A stretch of DNA of 64,000 bases from Prochlorococcus marinus subsp. marinus str. CCMP1375 (GTDB lineage: Bacteria; Cyanobacteriota; Cyanobacteriia; PCC-6307; Cyanobiaceae), in NCBI RefSeq assembly GCF_000007925.1, contig NC_005042.1:1302001-1366000 (forward strand). The letters are read 5' to 3'. A program made the position numbers and the translations under genes. Each line of letters starts with the position of its first letter. Within the stretch, counting starts at the first letter, position 1. Positions 9,756-20,036 of this stretch are shown piece by piece. The notes beneath the pieces are model-generated. The model was not told the origin of the DNA. It did not search any database and was given only the letters and a program-made list of their open reading frames with translations.

Positions 9756-11246
9756 ATGCAAATCTCTTTATATCAAAAAAATCTAGCTGATTGGACAGGT
9801 TCAATAATCGCAGTTGGTCTCCTAGAAGGTCAAATTCAAGAGCAACTATCTCTTTTAGAAGAAATTTGCGACTACGATTCACTTCTCACACATGTAGAAG
9901 AAAAAGATTTTTCTGCCAAGGCTGGTGAACTCATAAAATTAGAAATTTTAGGCAAATCTCTTGAAAAGATTATTTTGATTGGCCTAGGAAAACCTGAGGC
10001 ACTTTCAATTGATGATCTGCGTGAAGGTGCTGCTCTTGCCTCAAGAGCAAGCATTGGCTCCAAAGGGAAAATTGGAATCCTTTTCCCTTGGGAGCCATTT
10101 AATCCTATTAGTGCTTCTAAAGCAGTGGCTGAGGCAATGAGATTATCCATATTCAAAGATCTTCGTTTTCAAAGTGAACCAAAACCACAAAACAACCCAC
10201 AATCAATTGACTTAATCGGGCTTCCTGAAAGTAATCACAACATCATCAAAGAAGTTGATCCAATTTGTTCTGGAGTAGAGCTTGCAAGAGAACTTGTAGC
10301 AGCCCCGCCAAACGAATTAACACCTGCTGCATTAGCAGAAAAAGCAGTTGAAATTGCAAAGAAGTTTAAATGGAATTACAAAATCCTGAATAGAAAAGAA
10401 TGTGAAAAAGAAGGGATGGGAGCTTATCTAGCAGTCTCTCAAGGTTCTGATCTTGAGCCACAATTTATTCATCTCACCTACAAGCCAAATGGGCAGATAA
10501 AACGTCGAATAGCAATGGTAGGGAAAGGCTTAACTTTTGATTCAGGAGGATACAACCTCAAAGTTGGTGCCTCTCAAATAGAAATGATGAAATACGATAT
10601 GGGAGGGAGTGCTGCGGTAATTGGCGCTGCTCGAGCAATAGGGGAATTGGCTCCAGTTGATACAGAAGTTCATTTCATTGTTGCGGCTTGTGAAAATATG
10701 GTTAATGGTTCAGCTGTGCATCCTGGAGATATCATCAAAGCCTCTAACGGAACCACTATAGAAATCAATAATACTGATGCAGAAGGAAGACTAACTCTTG
10801 CTGATGCACTGATTTACGCATGTAAGCTTGAGCCTGATGCAATAGTAGATTTAGCAACATTAACTGGTGCTTGCGTAATTGCACTTGGCGAAGAAATTGC
10901 GGGGTTATGGGTGGAAAGCGATGAACTTGCGAACGAATTAAAAGACGCCTCGAGTGCATGCGGCGAAAAGCTTTGGCGAATGCCTCTCCAAGCGTCCTAT
11001 AAAGAAGGTCTTAAATCCATGCTTGCTGATATCAAAAACACTGGGCCTAGATCTGGGGGATCAATAACAGCAGCTCTCTTTTTAAAAGAATTTATTAGCA
11101 ATGGGATCAAATGGGCTCATATTGATATTGCAGGGACATGTTGGACTGATAAAGATAGAGGCATTGATCCTGCAGGAGCAACTGGCTTTGGTGTACGTAC
11201 GTTAGTCAATTGGGCCTGTAAATCGAACCCAGATATAGAAAAATAA
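9756..11246 (+). CDS. pepA: leucyl aminopeptidase (M17)
   Basis: Two-metal cytosolic aminopeptidase of family M17 that removes N-terminal residues from peptides. The signature NTDAEGRLTLADAL lies near residue 338. Metal ligands sit in GKGLTFDSGGYNLK near 254 and MKYDMGGSAAV near 276. The N-terminal ~160 residues form the less conserved regulatory domain. Length (496 residues) is typical. It is followed closely by convergent msrA. Confidence 0.95.
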   Translation: MQISLYQKNLADWTGSIIAVGLLEGQIQEQLSLLEEICDYDSLLTHVEEKDFSAKAGELIKLEILGKSLEKIILIGLGKPEALSIDDLREGAALASRASIGSKGKIGILFPWEPFNPISASKAVAEAMRLSIFKDLRFQSEPKPQNNPQSIDLIGLPESNHNIIKEVDPICSGVELARELVAAPPNELTPAALAEKAVEIAKKFKWNYKILNRKECEKEGMGAYLAVSQGSDLEPQFIHLTYKPNGQIKRRIAMVGKGLTFDSGGYNLKVGASQIEMMKYDMGGSAAVIGAARAIGELAPVDTEVHFIVAACENMVNGSAVHPGDIIKASNGTTIEINNTDAEGRLTLADALIYACKLEPDAIVDLATLTGACVIALGEEIAGLWVESDELANELKDASSACGEKLWRMPLQASYKEGLKSMLADIKNTGPRSGGSITAALFLKEFISNGIKWAHIDIAGTCWTDKDRGIDPAGATGFGVRTLVNWACKSNPDIEK

Positions 11247-11261
11247 GAAGTGACGATAATT

Positions 11262-11900
11262 TCAAGGCATCTTTTTAAGCCATTTAATACCTTCGCGTGC
11301 ATTAACTCCCCAAACCTCATCTAAACGCTGATCTCTTCCACAGCTATAACGATAAAACTTATATTTAACAGAATTTCTTTGGGCAAAGTCCTGATGATAA
11401 TCTTCTGCCTCCCAAAATTCATCCAATCTCTCAATTTTAACCGCTAAATTATTTGATGAAGCCGATAATTCCTCTGCTGCATTTATAAGACTATTATTTG
11501 CTAAGTCATACTGAGAATTATCTTTATAAAAAATAACTGGTCTATAAGAGTCGCCTCTATCACAGAATTGCCCCCCACCATCATAAGGGTCGATATTCCT
11601 CCAGTAAGTTTTCAATAATTCCTCAAAACTTACTTCTAAAGGGTCAAATGTAATCTTAATAGCCTCTTGATGGCCTTTATGATTCTTATAAGTAGGTTTA
11701 ATTGTCTTTCCTCCAGTATAACCACTTTCAACAGACAAAACTCCTTTCAATGATTCAAAATCATGCTCTAAGCACCAAAAGCATCCTCCAGCAAACACTG
11801 CGCTATCATTTAAAGCATTTGCTTGAGGAACAAACAGCAATAAACAAATACAAATTATAGTAAGGTATAAAATTCTTAAAATAGGCTTGAAAATAAACAT
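11262..11900 (-). CDS. msrA: peptide methionine sulfoxide reductase A with signal peptide
   Basis: Reduces methionine-S-sulfoxide in proteins. The catalytic Cys is in GGCFWCLE near residue 38, and the body carries the family blocks SGYTGG, HQEAI and the YRPVIFY stretch. The first ~29 residues form a hydrophobic signal-like segment ending near QANALN, so the mature enzyme is predicted to act outside the cytoplasm. The C-terminal ~25 residues contain one further Cys that could serve as resolving residue. The start abuts the end of lpxB, making it the last gene of the envelope operon. Confidence 0.9.
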   Translation of the reverse strand: MFIFKPILRILYLTIICICLLLFVPQANALNDSAVFAGGCFWCLEHDFESLKGVLSVESGYTGGKTIKPTYKNHKGHQEAIKITFDPLEVSFEELLKTYWRNIDPYDGGGQFCDRGDSYRPVIFYKDNSQYDLANNSLINAAEELSASSNNLAVKIERLDEFWEAEDYHQDFAQRNSVKYKFYRYSCGRDQRLDEVWGVNAREGIKWLKKMP

Positions 11901-13072
11901 TATATAAATGAATCTAAAATTTCATTGGCCGCTCTATCTGTGACTCCATTTTCACCTAAATTTTCTCTTAGTTTATGATAACCTTTAAGCATTCTAGAGC
12001 GTTCAATACTATTCTTTAACAAAGGGATCGCAGCCTTGACAATTGAATTAGCTGTGAATTCTTTTTGAACAAGCTCAGGAACTAATCTTTCATTTAGCAA
12101 AAGATTCACTGGAGATATATGATCAACAGAAAAGTTTAAAAATCTTTTCGCTATAAATGCTGTCACTCTACTTACTTTATAACCTACAATTTGTGGTACT
12201 AAGTGTAAAGCTAATTCCATATTAATAGTGCCTGACTTAGCCAAAGCAAGATCTGAAACCTGAAAAATATATGACTTTAATCTATCAGTATCTTTTGCAG
12301 GAAAAACCTTGCCAATTACTCCAAAATCACTTAAAGCTTGTTCAAGATATGGCTCAAAGCTCTCTTGTCCAGCAGGTAAAAGAACAACAAGGGAAGGATC
12401 ATTTGCTTGTATTAAAGCAGCCGCTTTAAGAAGTGTTGGCAGTAAATATCTAAGTTCCTGAGATCTAGAAGCAGGTAAAACTAATAAGAACTTACAGCTA
12501 GGGTCCAATCCTAATTTTTGGCATGCCTCATCTCGTTGAGGTAATTCTTTTAAATTGTCTAGCATTGGGTGCCCTACCCAACTAACCTTCCCCCCTCTAG
12601 AAGAATAAAAATCGGCTTCTTTCTTAAAAATTGCCAGTATTTTAGTGCTAAAGCCAATCAAATCGGTTGATCCACTATCACCCAATCTCCATGCCCATTC
12701 TTGAGGAGCAATATAATAAATAATTGGGAGAGAAGGAAGAAGTTTGCGCGCTTTATTCCCTAGTCTGATATTTGGACCCATGTAATCAATCAAAACAAGA
12801 GCATCTGGTGGTTGTTCGACTAATAGGCGATCAACTCTAAATTGTGCTTTTAGAGTAGGAATTAAATAAGGCAAAACTTCCCAAAACCCAATTGCTCCTA
12901 TGGAAGAGGTATTTGTAATAAGCTCTGCCCCCGCATCTTGCATTCGGGAACCCCCAAGCGCAATAATCTTCAATGGTATTGATCGTCTCTTTGATTCCTT
13001 TATTAAAGCCTTGACCAAGAAACTTCCCTGCAGATCACCAGAGACTTCTCCAGTACTTATTAACAAGCGCAT
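11900..13072 (-). CDS. lpxB: lipid-A-disaccharide synthase
   Basis: GT19 glycosyltransferase that joins lipid X to UDP-2,3-diacylglucosamine. The N terminus [15 protein letters not shown] is the family signature, and the PQEWAW and [10 protein letters not shown] blocks follow near residues 127 and 200. The 390 residues match the normal length. It lies immediately downstream of lpxA and overlaps msrA by one base, within the bamA-lpxC-fabZ-lpxA-lpxB-msrA operon. Confidence 0.95.
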   Translation of the reverse strand: MRLLISTGEVSGDLQGSFLVKALIKESKRRSIPLKIIALGGSRMQDAGAELITNTSSIGAIGFWEVLPYLIPTLKAQFRVDRLLVEQPPDALVLIDYMGPNIRLGNKARKLLPSLPIIYYIAPQEWAWRLGDSGSTDLIGFSTKILAIFKKEADFYSSRGGKVSWVGHPMLDNLKELPQRDEACQKLGLDPSCKFLLVLPASRSQELRYLLPTLLKAAALIQANDPSLVVLLPAGQESFEPYLEQALSDFGVIGKVFPAKDTDRLKSYIFQVSDLALAKSGTINMELALHLVPQIVGYKVSRVTAFIAKRFLNFSVDHISPVNLLLNERLVPELVQKEFTANSIVKAAIPLLKNSIERSRMLKGYHKLRENLGENGVTDRAANEILDSFI

Positions 13073-13074
13073 AA

Positions 13075-13929
13075 TTACAATTTTTCTGCACTTAAAAAAG
13101 GCATAGGTCCTCTACGACCTTTTTCAATGGAAGCTTCAAGAAAAGAGCAGAGATCATTCGCAGCATGAAGGAGATCTCTCTCCCTAGCGATCTCTAAACC
13201 ATTCTTATATACGTGTCCCGATCTGAAAATTAAATTCCAAACCTCTTGCAACTGACTAAATTCATTTGGATTATCACTATGGAGTCCTCTTCGTCTAATC
13301 CCTACACGGTTTAATCCACGAATTCTCCCTGGGTGCCCCTCAACTAGACAATAAGGTGGTACATCTCTATCAACCCTTGTCATTCCACCAACCATCGCCA
13401 AAGAACCAATATGAACAAATTGATGAATACCTAAAGAGCCTCCTATTACTGCCATATCTTCAATAACCACTTCACCGGCAACCTGAACACTGTTCGAAAT
13501 AATTACCTGATTACCGACATCACATCCATGTGCAATATGTGTATAAGCCATCAATAAACTTTCATTTCCTATTTTAGTTTGTTCTCCTTCGTTAGTAGCT
13601 CGATTTACAGTTACACATTCCCTAAAAGTATTGTTATTACCTATTACGACCTCAGTTGGAGCACCTTTATATTTTAAATCTTGAGGTTCAAGACCTATGC
13701 AAGCTCCAGGGAAGATCTTATTAGATGTCCCTATTGTCACTCTTCCATCTAGAACAACATTGGGACCAATTGCAGTATTAGATCCTATTTTTACTTCTGG
13801 ACCAATAACTGCCCCAGCCCCTACAACAACTCCTTTATCAAGCTCTGCCTTTGGATCGACAAATGCTGAAGGATGAACCTCTACTGAGTTAGGCCGCTGG
13901 TCTTTTAGAGAATTAATACTATCAATCAT
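13075..13929 (-). CDS. lpxA: UDP-N-acetylglucosamine acyltransferase
   Basis: First acylation step of lipid A synthesis. The N-terminal two thirds is a left-handed beta-helix of imperfect hexapeptide repeats (for example [20 protein letters not shown]). It contains the catalytic-type block [13 protein letters not shown] near residue 128. At 284 residues it is slightly longer than the usual ~260, with the extra length at the N terminus before HPSAFVDP and at the C terminus. An internal start would still leave a complete beta-helix. Confidence 0.94.
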   Translation of the reverse strand: MIDSINSLKDQRPNSVEVHPSAFVDPKAELDKGVVVGAGAVIGPEVKIGSNTAIGPNVVLDGRVTIGTSNKIFPGACIGLEPQDLKYKGAPTEVVIGNNNTFRECVTVNRATNEGEQTKIGNESLLMAYTHIAHGCDVGNQVIISNSVQVAGEVVIEDMAVIGGSLGIHQFVHIGSLAMVGGMTRVDRDVPPYCLVEGHPGRIRGLNRVGIRRRGLHSDNPNEFSQLQEVWNLIFRSGHVYKNGLEIARERDLLHAANDLCSFLEASIEKGRRGPMPFLSAEKL

Positions 13930-13933
13930 TGAA

Positions 13934-14389
13934 TTAATCCACTAAAGAAAACATCAATTCACCTGAACAAACTAAATTGCCATCAACTTTGGCCTCTCCC
14001 TTAACTTTTCCAAAGCGTTGTCTTTTGATACTTATTAATTCACAATTTATTAGCAATTGATCGCCAGGCACTACTGGACGACGAAATCGAACACTATCTA
14101 TTCCTGCAAAAACAAAAAGCCCTTTAGGTAAATCAGGTATCTGCTTGACAATTAATCCACCAACTTGAGCCATGGCCTCAACGATTAAAACACCAGGCAT
14201 CAATGGTCTTCCTGGGAAATGCCCTTGAAAATGAGGCTCATTAATCGTGACATTCTTTATACCAGTAGCACTTTTACCCGGTTCATATTCCACAACACGG
14301 TCGACTAATGCAAAAGGATATCTATGAGGCAAAAGTCCCATTATCTCCTCATTTGTTAAAACAACAGGGCTAGAAGGGGAATTAGTCAA
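13934..14389 (-). CDS. fabZ: 3-hydroxyacyl-ACP dehydratase FabZ
   Basis: Hot-dog-fold dehydratase of type II fatty acid synthesis. The active-site region [13 protein letters not shown] (His near residue 22) and [19 protein letters not shown] (Glu near 66) is complete. Length is normal. It overlaps the upstream lpxC by 8 bases and precedes lpxA by 4, the classic arrangement in which FabZ competes with LpxA/LpxC for 3-hydroxyacyl-ACP. Confidence 0.96.
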   Translation of the reverse strand: MTNSPSSPVVLTNEEIMGLLPHRYPFALVDRVVEYEPGKSATGIKNVTINEPHFQGHFPGRPLMPGVLIVEAMAQVGGLIVKQIPDLPKGLFVFAGIDSVRFRRPVVPGDQLLINCELISIKRQRFGKVKGEAKVDGNLVCSGELMFSLVD

Positions 14390-15275
14390 AACAAGATTTT
14401 GTTAAAGAACACTCTCTGGAAATAGATTTAGCAAGTTCAACATGAAGTGCATGAGAACCTTTGTAAACCAAAACCTGAGCTTTAGGCAACCCAACAAGAG
14501 CCAAGTCACCTATCAAGTCAAGTAGCTTATGTCGAACTGGCTCATCTTTGAATCTCAAGGGAGGATTAATCCAAGATTTGCCATCACAAACCAAGGAATT
14601 ATCTAATCCACCACCTTTAATCATGCCCTTTTCCCTTAAATGATCGATTTGATCCTTAAACCCAAAAGTTCTTGCAGGAGCAATATCTTGAAGAAAAGAT
14701 TGCGGAGTTAAATCCAAAGAAAACATCTGTTTACCAATAGCAGGATAGGGGAAATCAATTATTCCTATGAGCGTAACCCGATCAGAAGGTGTGGCAGTTA
14801 TAACACTAGTGCCTTTATGAATTACCAACGCATTCTTAAGAACAGGCCAGAGGCTAGATGAATCCTTCAATGGAATCATTCCTACTTCCGATATAGCTTC
14901 GACCCAGCCCATAGCAGATCCATCCAAAAGCGGGACTTCATTTCCTGAAACAACTATATGCACATGAGTAAGTCCACATCCCACTAAAGCTGCTAGAAGA
15001 TGCTCAACGGTTGCAAGCCTTTCAAAAGCTAAATCCAGAGTGGTACATAATTCGCTATGAACAACTTGATTGGAATTCAGTCTTACAGGTTTTTCTGATC
15101 TATTGACCCATGAAAGATGAAATCCAATATCGTCATAAGGAAGAAGAGTGACTTCTGATTCTTGACCACTATGTAAGCAAACGCCTCTACGCCTAACAGC
15201 TCCTCCTAAGGTCCATGCACCTTCGTAGTTTTTAGGCAACCATTCCAAACTAGAACTTCCATCCAAATCCAACAT
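14382..15275 (-). CDS. lpxC: UDP-3-O-acyl-N-acetylglucosamine deacetylase
   Basis: Zinc deacetylase, the committed step of lipid A synthesis. Family markers are GVCLHSG near residue 31, the zinc ligand region TVEHLLAAL near 88, PLLDGSA near 114, and the late [11 protein letters not shown] containing a metal-binding Asp. Length (297) is typical. The first 26 bases overlap the end of bamA, so its translation is probably coupled to bamA. Confidence 0.95.
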   Translation of the reverse strand: MLDLDGSSSLEWLPKNYEGAWTLGGAVRRRGVCLHSGQESEVTLLPYDDIGFHLSWVNRSEKPVRLNSNQVVHSELCTTLDLAFERLATVEHLLAALVGCGLTHVHIVVSGNEVPLLDGSAMGWVEAISEVGMIPLKDSSSLWPVLKNALVIHKGTSVITATPSDRVTLIGIIDFPYPAIGKQMFSLDLTPQSFLQDIAPARTFGFKDQIDHLREKGMIKGGGLDNSLVCDGKSWINPPLRFKDEPVRHKLLDLIGDLALVGLPKAQVLVYKGSHALHVELAKSISRECSLTKSCFD

Positions 15276-17742
15276 TATATCTCCAATCTCCTTCCAAGTC
15301 CTTACTTGCAGCCTCTATTCGCAATGGACCTACGGGAGTGTTAAAGGACAATCCACTACCAATCGAGAATCCTGAGCCTTGCTTGCCCAGAAGCTTCCCT
15401 GGATTACCAGGAACATTTTTTTGAGTATTTAAATCTGTTCCCCCATCAATAAATACATTCCCTGAAATCATTCTCCATATAGGCACTCTATATTCAGCAG
15501 AAGCTTCTCCAAAAGCTCTCGAAACAGCCAAATCGCATGAACTCCAACCTCTAATCGATCTAGATCCACCTAGACAAAAAGCCTCATAAGGCGGTAAATC
15601 CCCAACAACTGTTCCTGCTTTAAGCTGAAAAGCAAGAGTTTGAGGGCAGGAGGCTTTTTCTCCAGACTTTGGTCTACAGCCTTTATGTAATTTAAGCCAT
15701 TTAATTGGTATAAAATATGAATAACTAGCTTTTGCTCGATTAAATGTTGGAGAGTTTTCTCCAATAGAAACGTATTGTTCAGATCCTAAGCTTAAGTAAT
15801 TTCCAGATGTAGGATTTCTCGGATTATCTAATTTATTGTATGTCATTGCCCCTCTAACACCAAATAAAGTATTTTCCTTAGCACAATTAAATGCTATGCA
15901 AATTACATCTTTATTGGATGCAGAATTATTTGTATAATTAGCACTTACAGCACCATAAGGCCTATCTTTAGAGGAATAATCAATTGGCCTAATTTTTTGG
16001 AAATCCATTCCCCATAAAACAGCCCAAGGTGATTTCTTAAAGGGGTCACCACCATTTAAAGGTCTTGAAAAAGAAAACTTTGCACCACTTCTTTTTAGAA
16101 GAACCGAATCCCCTTCATAATCAAACCAACTTGTATTTGAATCAGAAGATTTTGCAGCTGGAACTGAACTAAATGCAGCTGCATTTATACCACTATGAGC
16201 ATAATCAATATCATAAACCTTTGATGTTTCACTAGATCCAGGGACTTGATAATAATCACTTACACCAGCAATATTCCCGCCTTCTGAACTCCTAAATTCC
16301 TGAGGCACATCCCTGCTAAGAAATAATGAGGTCCGAAAAGATTTCTTATATTTATTTCCTTTAATCCAAGGATCAGCTAAAGAGAAAGTAACTAGTGCGC
16401 CATATTCTCCATAAGTAAAGTTTAAATCACTTGACCAAGATCTACCTAGCAAATTCTTCTCTTGGAGGCCAGCTGAGCCAAAAAATCCTTGCGCACCACT
16501 ATAGCCAAGGCCTCCTGTAAGAGAACCTGTTCTTTGTTCAGTAATACCCAATAGTATTGTTATTTTACCAGGCTCACCAACTATTGGTTTTAGAGTAACT
16601 TTTATATCGCTAAATAATGAAAGTCCATATAATCTTTTAATATCACTTTCTAAATCATTTCTATTAAATGTTAACCCTGGCCGACTCAATAATTCTCTAT
16701 CAATTACCCAACGTTTAGTTTTACCCCTAACTGGCTTACCATTTTCCCTAATTGAATTACCTTCCTCATCAAGAAAAACTACTTCTACATCTGAGATAGT
16801 ACCTTCTTGAACTTTTAATTGTACTTTACCTTTAGGAGTAATTCGGTTTGGTCCTGAAATTCTTGCCAAAGAAAATCCTCTTTTTGAGTACCAATCCTTC
16901 AATTTATTCATTCGCAACTTTAGTACATTCAAATTCAAAGTCTTTCCAAAATCAGTTTTAAAAATATCCCTAATAATTGATTGAGTTAAAAGAGAGTTGC
17001 TAGGTATAATTTCTACTTCTGTAAATATAGGATTAGGCTGGACATTAACTGAAAGCTGTACTCCTAATGGTGTATCAATTGGCTGTATCTCTAAACCCGA
17101 GAACCAACCTGTAGCATAAATAGAATTTAAATCTCTTTTTAATTGCAATCTACTAACCCTGCTCCCTGGCCTAATGTTCATAGCGTCATAAGCTGCATAT
17201 CTTAAACGGTCTTCATCGGGATGGTTTTCAAGTCCTTTAATAACAACTTCTGAAATTAAAACTAAAGTAGCTTCATTATCATTTTCTATTGAATCTTTCT
17301 TGGTATTTGATTCTGTAATTTCGACTGGATTATCATTTTTTCTTATAGCTTCAGCTTCCTTCTCTACAGAATCGTCTTTATCACTTGACTCAGTAATCTC
17401 GACTATATCTTCCTCTGTTTTTTTGTCTTGAGATATCTTCTCTACAGAATCTTCTTTGATATTTGACTCTACAATCTCATCGAGATTTTCCTGTGTTCTT
17501 TTGTCTTGAGATATCTTCTCTACAGAATCTTCTTTGATATTTGATTTTGCGATTTCTCTCTGAGTCTTTCCGTTATCCACATTCGACCATACAACCTCAC
17601 CTAAATTGATTTTAGAATTAGGGACCTTTTCCCAATTAACTTCTGCCTTTGCTGCTCCTCCACCTAAAGGAAAGGCTAAAGCCAAGACATATGCCCCTCT
17701 GCGAAATAATCTCATTGAGCTGATGGTAGAAAATCCGTCCAT
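15250..17742 (-). CDS. bamA: BamA/Omp85 outer-membrane assembly protein
   Basis: Central component that inserts beta-barrel proteins into the outer membrane. After an N-terminal hydrophobic signal segment (about residues 10-33, ending near AKA) comes an unusual acidic, imperfect tandem-repeat region (residues ~60-155). POTRA domains follow (~160-420), then a C-terminal 16-strand-type barrel containing GGSRSIRGW near residue 718 and ending in a C-terminal aromatic (GFGWKF). Length (830) is long for the family because of the acidic insert. First gene of the lipid A operon. Confidence 0.92.
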   Translation of the reverse strand: MDGFSTISSMRLFRRGAYVLALAFPLGGGAAKAEVNWEKVPNSKINLGEVVWSNVDNGKTQREIAKSNIKEDSVEKISQDKRTQENLDEIVESNIKEDSVEKISQDKKTEEDIVEITESSDKDDSVEKEAEAIRKNDNPVEITESNTKKDSIENDNEATLVLISEVVIKGLENHPDEDRLRYAAYDAMNIRPGSRVSRLQLKRDLNSIYATGWFSGLEIQPIDTPLGVQLSVNVQPNPIFTEVEIIPSNSLLTQSIIRDIFKTDFGKTLNLNVLKLRMNKLKDWYSKRGFSLARISGPNRITPKGKVQLKVQEGTISDVEVVFLDEEGNSIRENGKPVRGKTKRWVIDRELLSRPGLTFNRNDLESDIKRLYGLSLFSDIKVTLKPIVGEPGKITILLGITEQRTGSLTGGLGYSGAQGFFGSAGLQEKNLLGRSWSSDLNFTYGEYGALVTFSLADPWIKGNKYKKSFRTSLFLSRDVPQEFRSSEGGNIAGVSDYYQVPGSSETSKVYDIDYAHSGINAAAFSSVPAAKSSDSNTSWFDYEGDSVLLKRSGAKFSFSRPLNGGDPFKKSPWAVLWGMDFQKIRPIDYSSKDRPYGAVSANYTNNSASNKDVICIAFNCAKENTLFGVRGAMTYNKLDNPRNPTSGNYLSLGSEQYVSIGENSPTFNRAKASYSYFIPIKWLKLHKGCRPKSGEKASCPQTLAFQLKAGTVVGDLPPYEAFCLGGSRSIRGWSSCDLAVSRAFGEASAEYRVPIWRMISGNVFIDGGTDLNTQKNVPGNPGKLLGKQGSGFSIGSGLSFNTPVGPLRIEAASKDLEGDWRYNVGFGWKF
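17380..17565 (-). repeat. tandem repeats inside bamA (acidic linker)
   Basis: On the minus strand two nearly identical segments of about 70 bases lie in tandem, both containing TCAAAGAAGATTCTGTAGAG. Diverged copies follow on the 3' side of the gene. In protein they encode repeats of about 26 residues beginning SNIKEDSVEKISQDK, then degenerate forms with DDSVEK and KKDSIE. Confidence 0.85.
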
Positions 17743-17801
17743 TTATTTCATTAGGATAAACCCAACCAGAAATAATTTAACTGTTATTGATTTCATTCTC
17801 C

Positions 17802-18536
17802 TTATGAATTGAATGCTTTTATCCTGCGAAGGATCTCACTGTAACCCTCCAAGACTCCTCCCAGATCTTTTCTGAAACGATCTTTATCGAGAATTCGATC
17901 ATCTTGATCGTTGGTCTTAAGGTCCCAAATTCTACATGAATCTGGACTGATTTCATCCGCAATTAATAACTGACCACTCCCGTTAAACCCCATTTCTAAT
18001 TTAAAGTCAACCAACAATAGATCTAATCCTTTCATAAATTCCTTTAGGCAATCATTGACTCTTAAAGAAAGTCTCTGTATCTCTTTCCTTTGACTAGAAG
18101 ACAATAAATTCAATAAATCTATTCTTTCTTCTGTTAAAAGAGGGTCCTCTAAAACATCATCTTTAAGATATAAATCCATTAAAGGACGAGAAAGTTCTGT
18201 TCCAGGAGCAATAGGTGTCTGCTTACAAAGCGAGCCACTCGCAATATTCCTAATCACAATTTCTATTGGGATTACATCAACTCTCTGCACTAACATCCAG
18301 CAATCATCTTCTAAATTTAAGAAATGGGTAGCGATACCATTTCTTTCTAACAACTTAAAAATCTCTGTAGAAATCTCGCAATTCAAGCTGCCCTTACCTT
18401 CTAATTGAGCATGCTTTTTAGCATTAAAAGCAGTCGCATCATTCTTAAAATGCACTAAAAACTCATCTGAATTATCAGTGTAATAAACTCTTTTTGCTTT
18501 GCCTTCATAAAGAAGAGCGCCATGATTAGGGGCCAT
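17802..18536 (-). CDS. purC: SAICAR synthase
   Basis: Joins aspartate to CAIR in purine synthesis. The N terminus [14 protein letters not shown] and the blocks [18 protein letters not shown] near residue 89 and [11 protein letters not shown] near 172 are typical. Length (244) is normal. It is divergent from purD across a 156-base spacer that must hold both promoters, so two purine genes are read from one shared region. No PurR-like operator was recognised. Confidence 0.96.
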   Translation of the reverse strand: MAPNHGALLYEGKAKRVYYTDNSDEFLVHFKNDATAFNAKKHAQLEGKGSLNCEISTEIFKLLERNGIATHFLNLEDDCWMLVQRVDVIPIEIVIRNIASGSLCKQTPIAPGTELSRPLMDLYLKDDVLEDPLLTEERIDLLNLLSSSQRKEIQRLSLRVNDCLKEFMKGLDLLLVDFKLEMGFNGSGQLLIADEISPDSCRIWDLKTNDQDDRILDKDRFRKDLGGVLEGYSEILRRIKAFNS

Positions 18537-18692
18537 TTAATCCCTGCTTGCCTTAACTGAAAGCTACTCATTTAGATGGGCAAAAAACAAGGAAACTCAG
18601 GAAACCAAGCAAAACTGTTTTTTAGAAGAGGGAATATCTTTAAATGAGGAAGCAATCGCAAGCTAAAACTCAAAAATACGGCACTCGTCCTT

Positions 18693-20030
18693 ATGAACAA
18701 CGAAGCCTCACATCCTTCAAATAGTCTGCCCTCACTTCAAAAGGTTCTTATTGTTGGAGGAGGAGGACGTGAAAATGCTCTTGCTTGGGCAATTGCAAAA
18801 CACAAAAAAGTTGAAGCCGTTTATGTTGCTCCTGGGAATGGAGGTACAAAGAAACAGTCTTCCTGTCATCAATTAGCGATAGAGGAATCAAATGATGAGG
18901 AATTATTAAAGACTTGTATATCTTTAAAAATTGATTTAGTTGTAATAGGAGGAGAAAAACCTCTTGCTTCAGGCTTAGCTGACAAGTTCAGAGACGCAGG
19001 CTTGGTAGTTTTTGGACCAGGCAAAAATGGTGCTCAATTAGAAGCAAGTAAGAAATGGGCAAAAGATTTAATGGCCGAAGCAGGAATACCTACAGCAAGA
19101 TATTGGGCAGCAAATAACAAACCAGAAGCTTTAGATGTGTTAGCAAAAATAAATCAACCATTGGTTGTTAAAGCTGATGGACTCGCTTCTGGTAAAGGAG
19201 TGCGAGTCTGTCAATCTATACAGGAAACTCGCGAAGCTATAGAAGAAGCCTTTGCAGGAAAATTTGGAGAAGCCGGGACCACACTTGTTCTTGAGGAATG
19301 TCTTGAAGGACCAGAAGTATCGGTTTTTGCAATCAGCGATGGAGAAAATCTTACGATCTTGCCTACAGCACAAGATCACAAAAGATTATTAGAAGGTGAC
19401 AAGGGGCCAAATACCGGGGGAATGGGTGCTTATGCACCTGCCAAGGTTCTTAATTCAGAAGGAATGGATCATATCAAGGAAACAATTCTTAAGCCCACAT
19501 TAGAAGCATTAAACAAAAGAAATATCAATTACCGAGGAGTTATATATGCAGGATTAATGCTTACCAACGACGGTCCAAAAGTCATTGAATATAACTGTCG
19601 TTTTGGTGATCCTGAATGCCAAGCTTTAATGCCTTTATTGGGACCTGAGTTAGCCCAATTACTTCAAGCTGCTGCTCTGGGATCTTTAAAAAAAGCCCCT
19701 TTCTTAAAAATTAGCCCTCTAATGAGCGCATGTGTCGTTGCTACAACTTCTGGCTATCCTCATAATCCAAAAAAAGGTGATTTAGTTTCAATTCAACTGG
19801 ATGAAAAAAAAGATTTTCCAATTCAACTCTTTCATTCTGGTACTAAATTAAGTAAAGAAGGTAATCTTATTACTTCAGGAGGGAGAGTTCTTTCAATAGT
19901 TGCTCAAGGTGCAAACTACAATGATGCATTCAATCTTGTTTATGAGGCTATAAAAGAAGTAAACTTTGATGGAATCAATTATAGAAAAGATATTGGCCAC
20001 CAAATCAGAAATATTGACTCAATATATTAA
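18693..20030 (+). CDS. purD: phosphoribosylamine-glycine ligase (GAR synthetase)
   Basis: ATP-grasp ligase forming glycinamide ribonucleotide. The N-terminal VLIVGGGGRENALAWA (residues ~20-35), the ATP-binding KADGLASGKGV near 169 and the family signature RFGDPECQ near 309 are present. Length (445) is slightly above the usual 420-430 because of an N-terminal extension of about 15 residues. It is followed 6 bases later by the kinase gene, so they may share a transcript. Confidence 0.96.
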   Translation: MNNEASHPSNSLPSLQKVLIVGGGGRENALAWAIAKHKKVEAVYVAPGNGGTKKQSSCHQLAIEESNDEELLKTCISLKIDLVVIGGEKPLASGLADKFRDAGLVVFGPGKNGAQLEASKKWAKDLMAEAGIPTARYWAANNKPEALDVLAKINQPLVVKADGLASGKGVRVCQSIQETREAIEEAFAGKFGEAGTTLVLEECLEGPEVSVFAISDGENLTILPTAQDHKRLLEGDKGPNTGGMGAYAPAKVLNSEGMDHIKETILKPTLEALNKRNINYRGVIYAGLMLTNDGPKVIEYNCRFGDPECQALMPLLGPELAQLLQAAALGSLKKAPFLKISPLMSACVVATTSGYPHNPKKGDLVSIQLDEKKDFPIQLFHSGTKLSKEGNLITSGGRVLSIVAQGANYNDAFNLVYEAIKEVNFDGINYRKDIGHQIRNIDSIY

Positions 20031-20036
20031 TTATTA

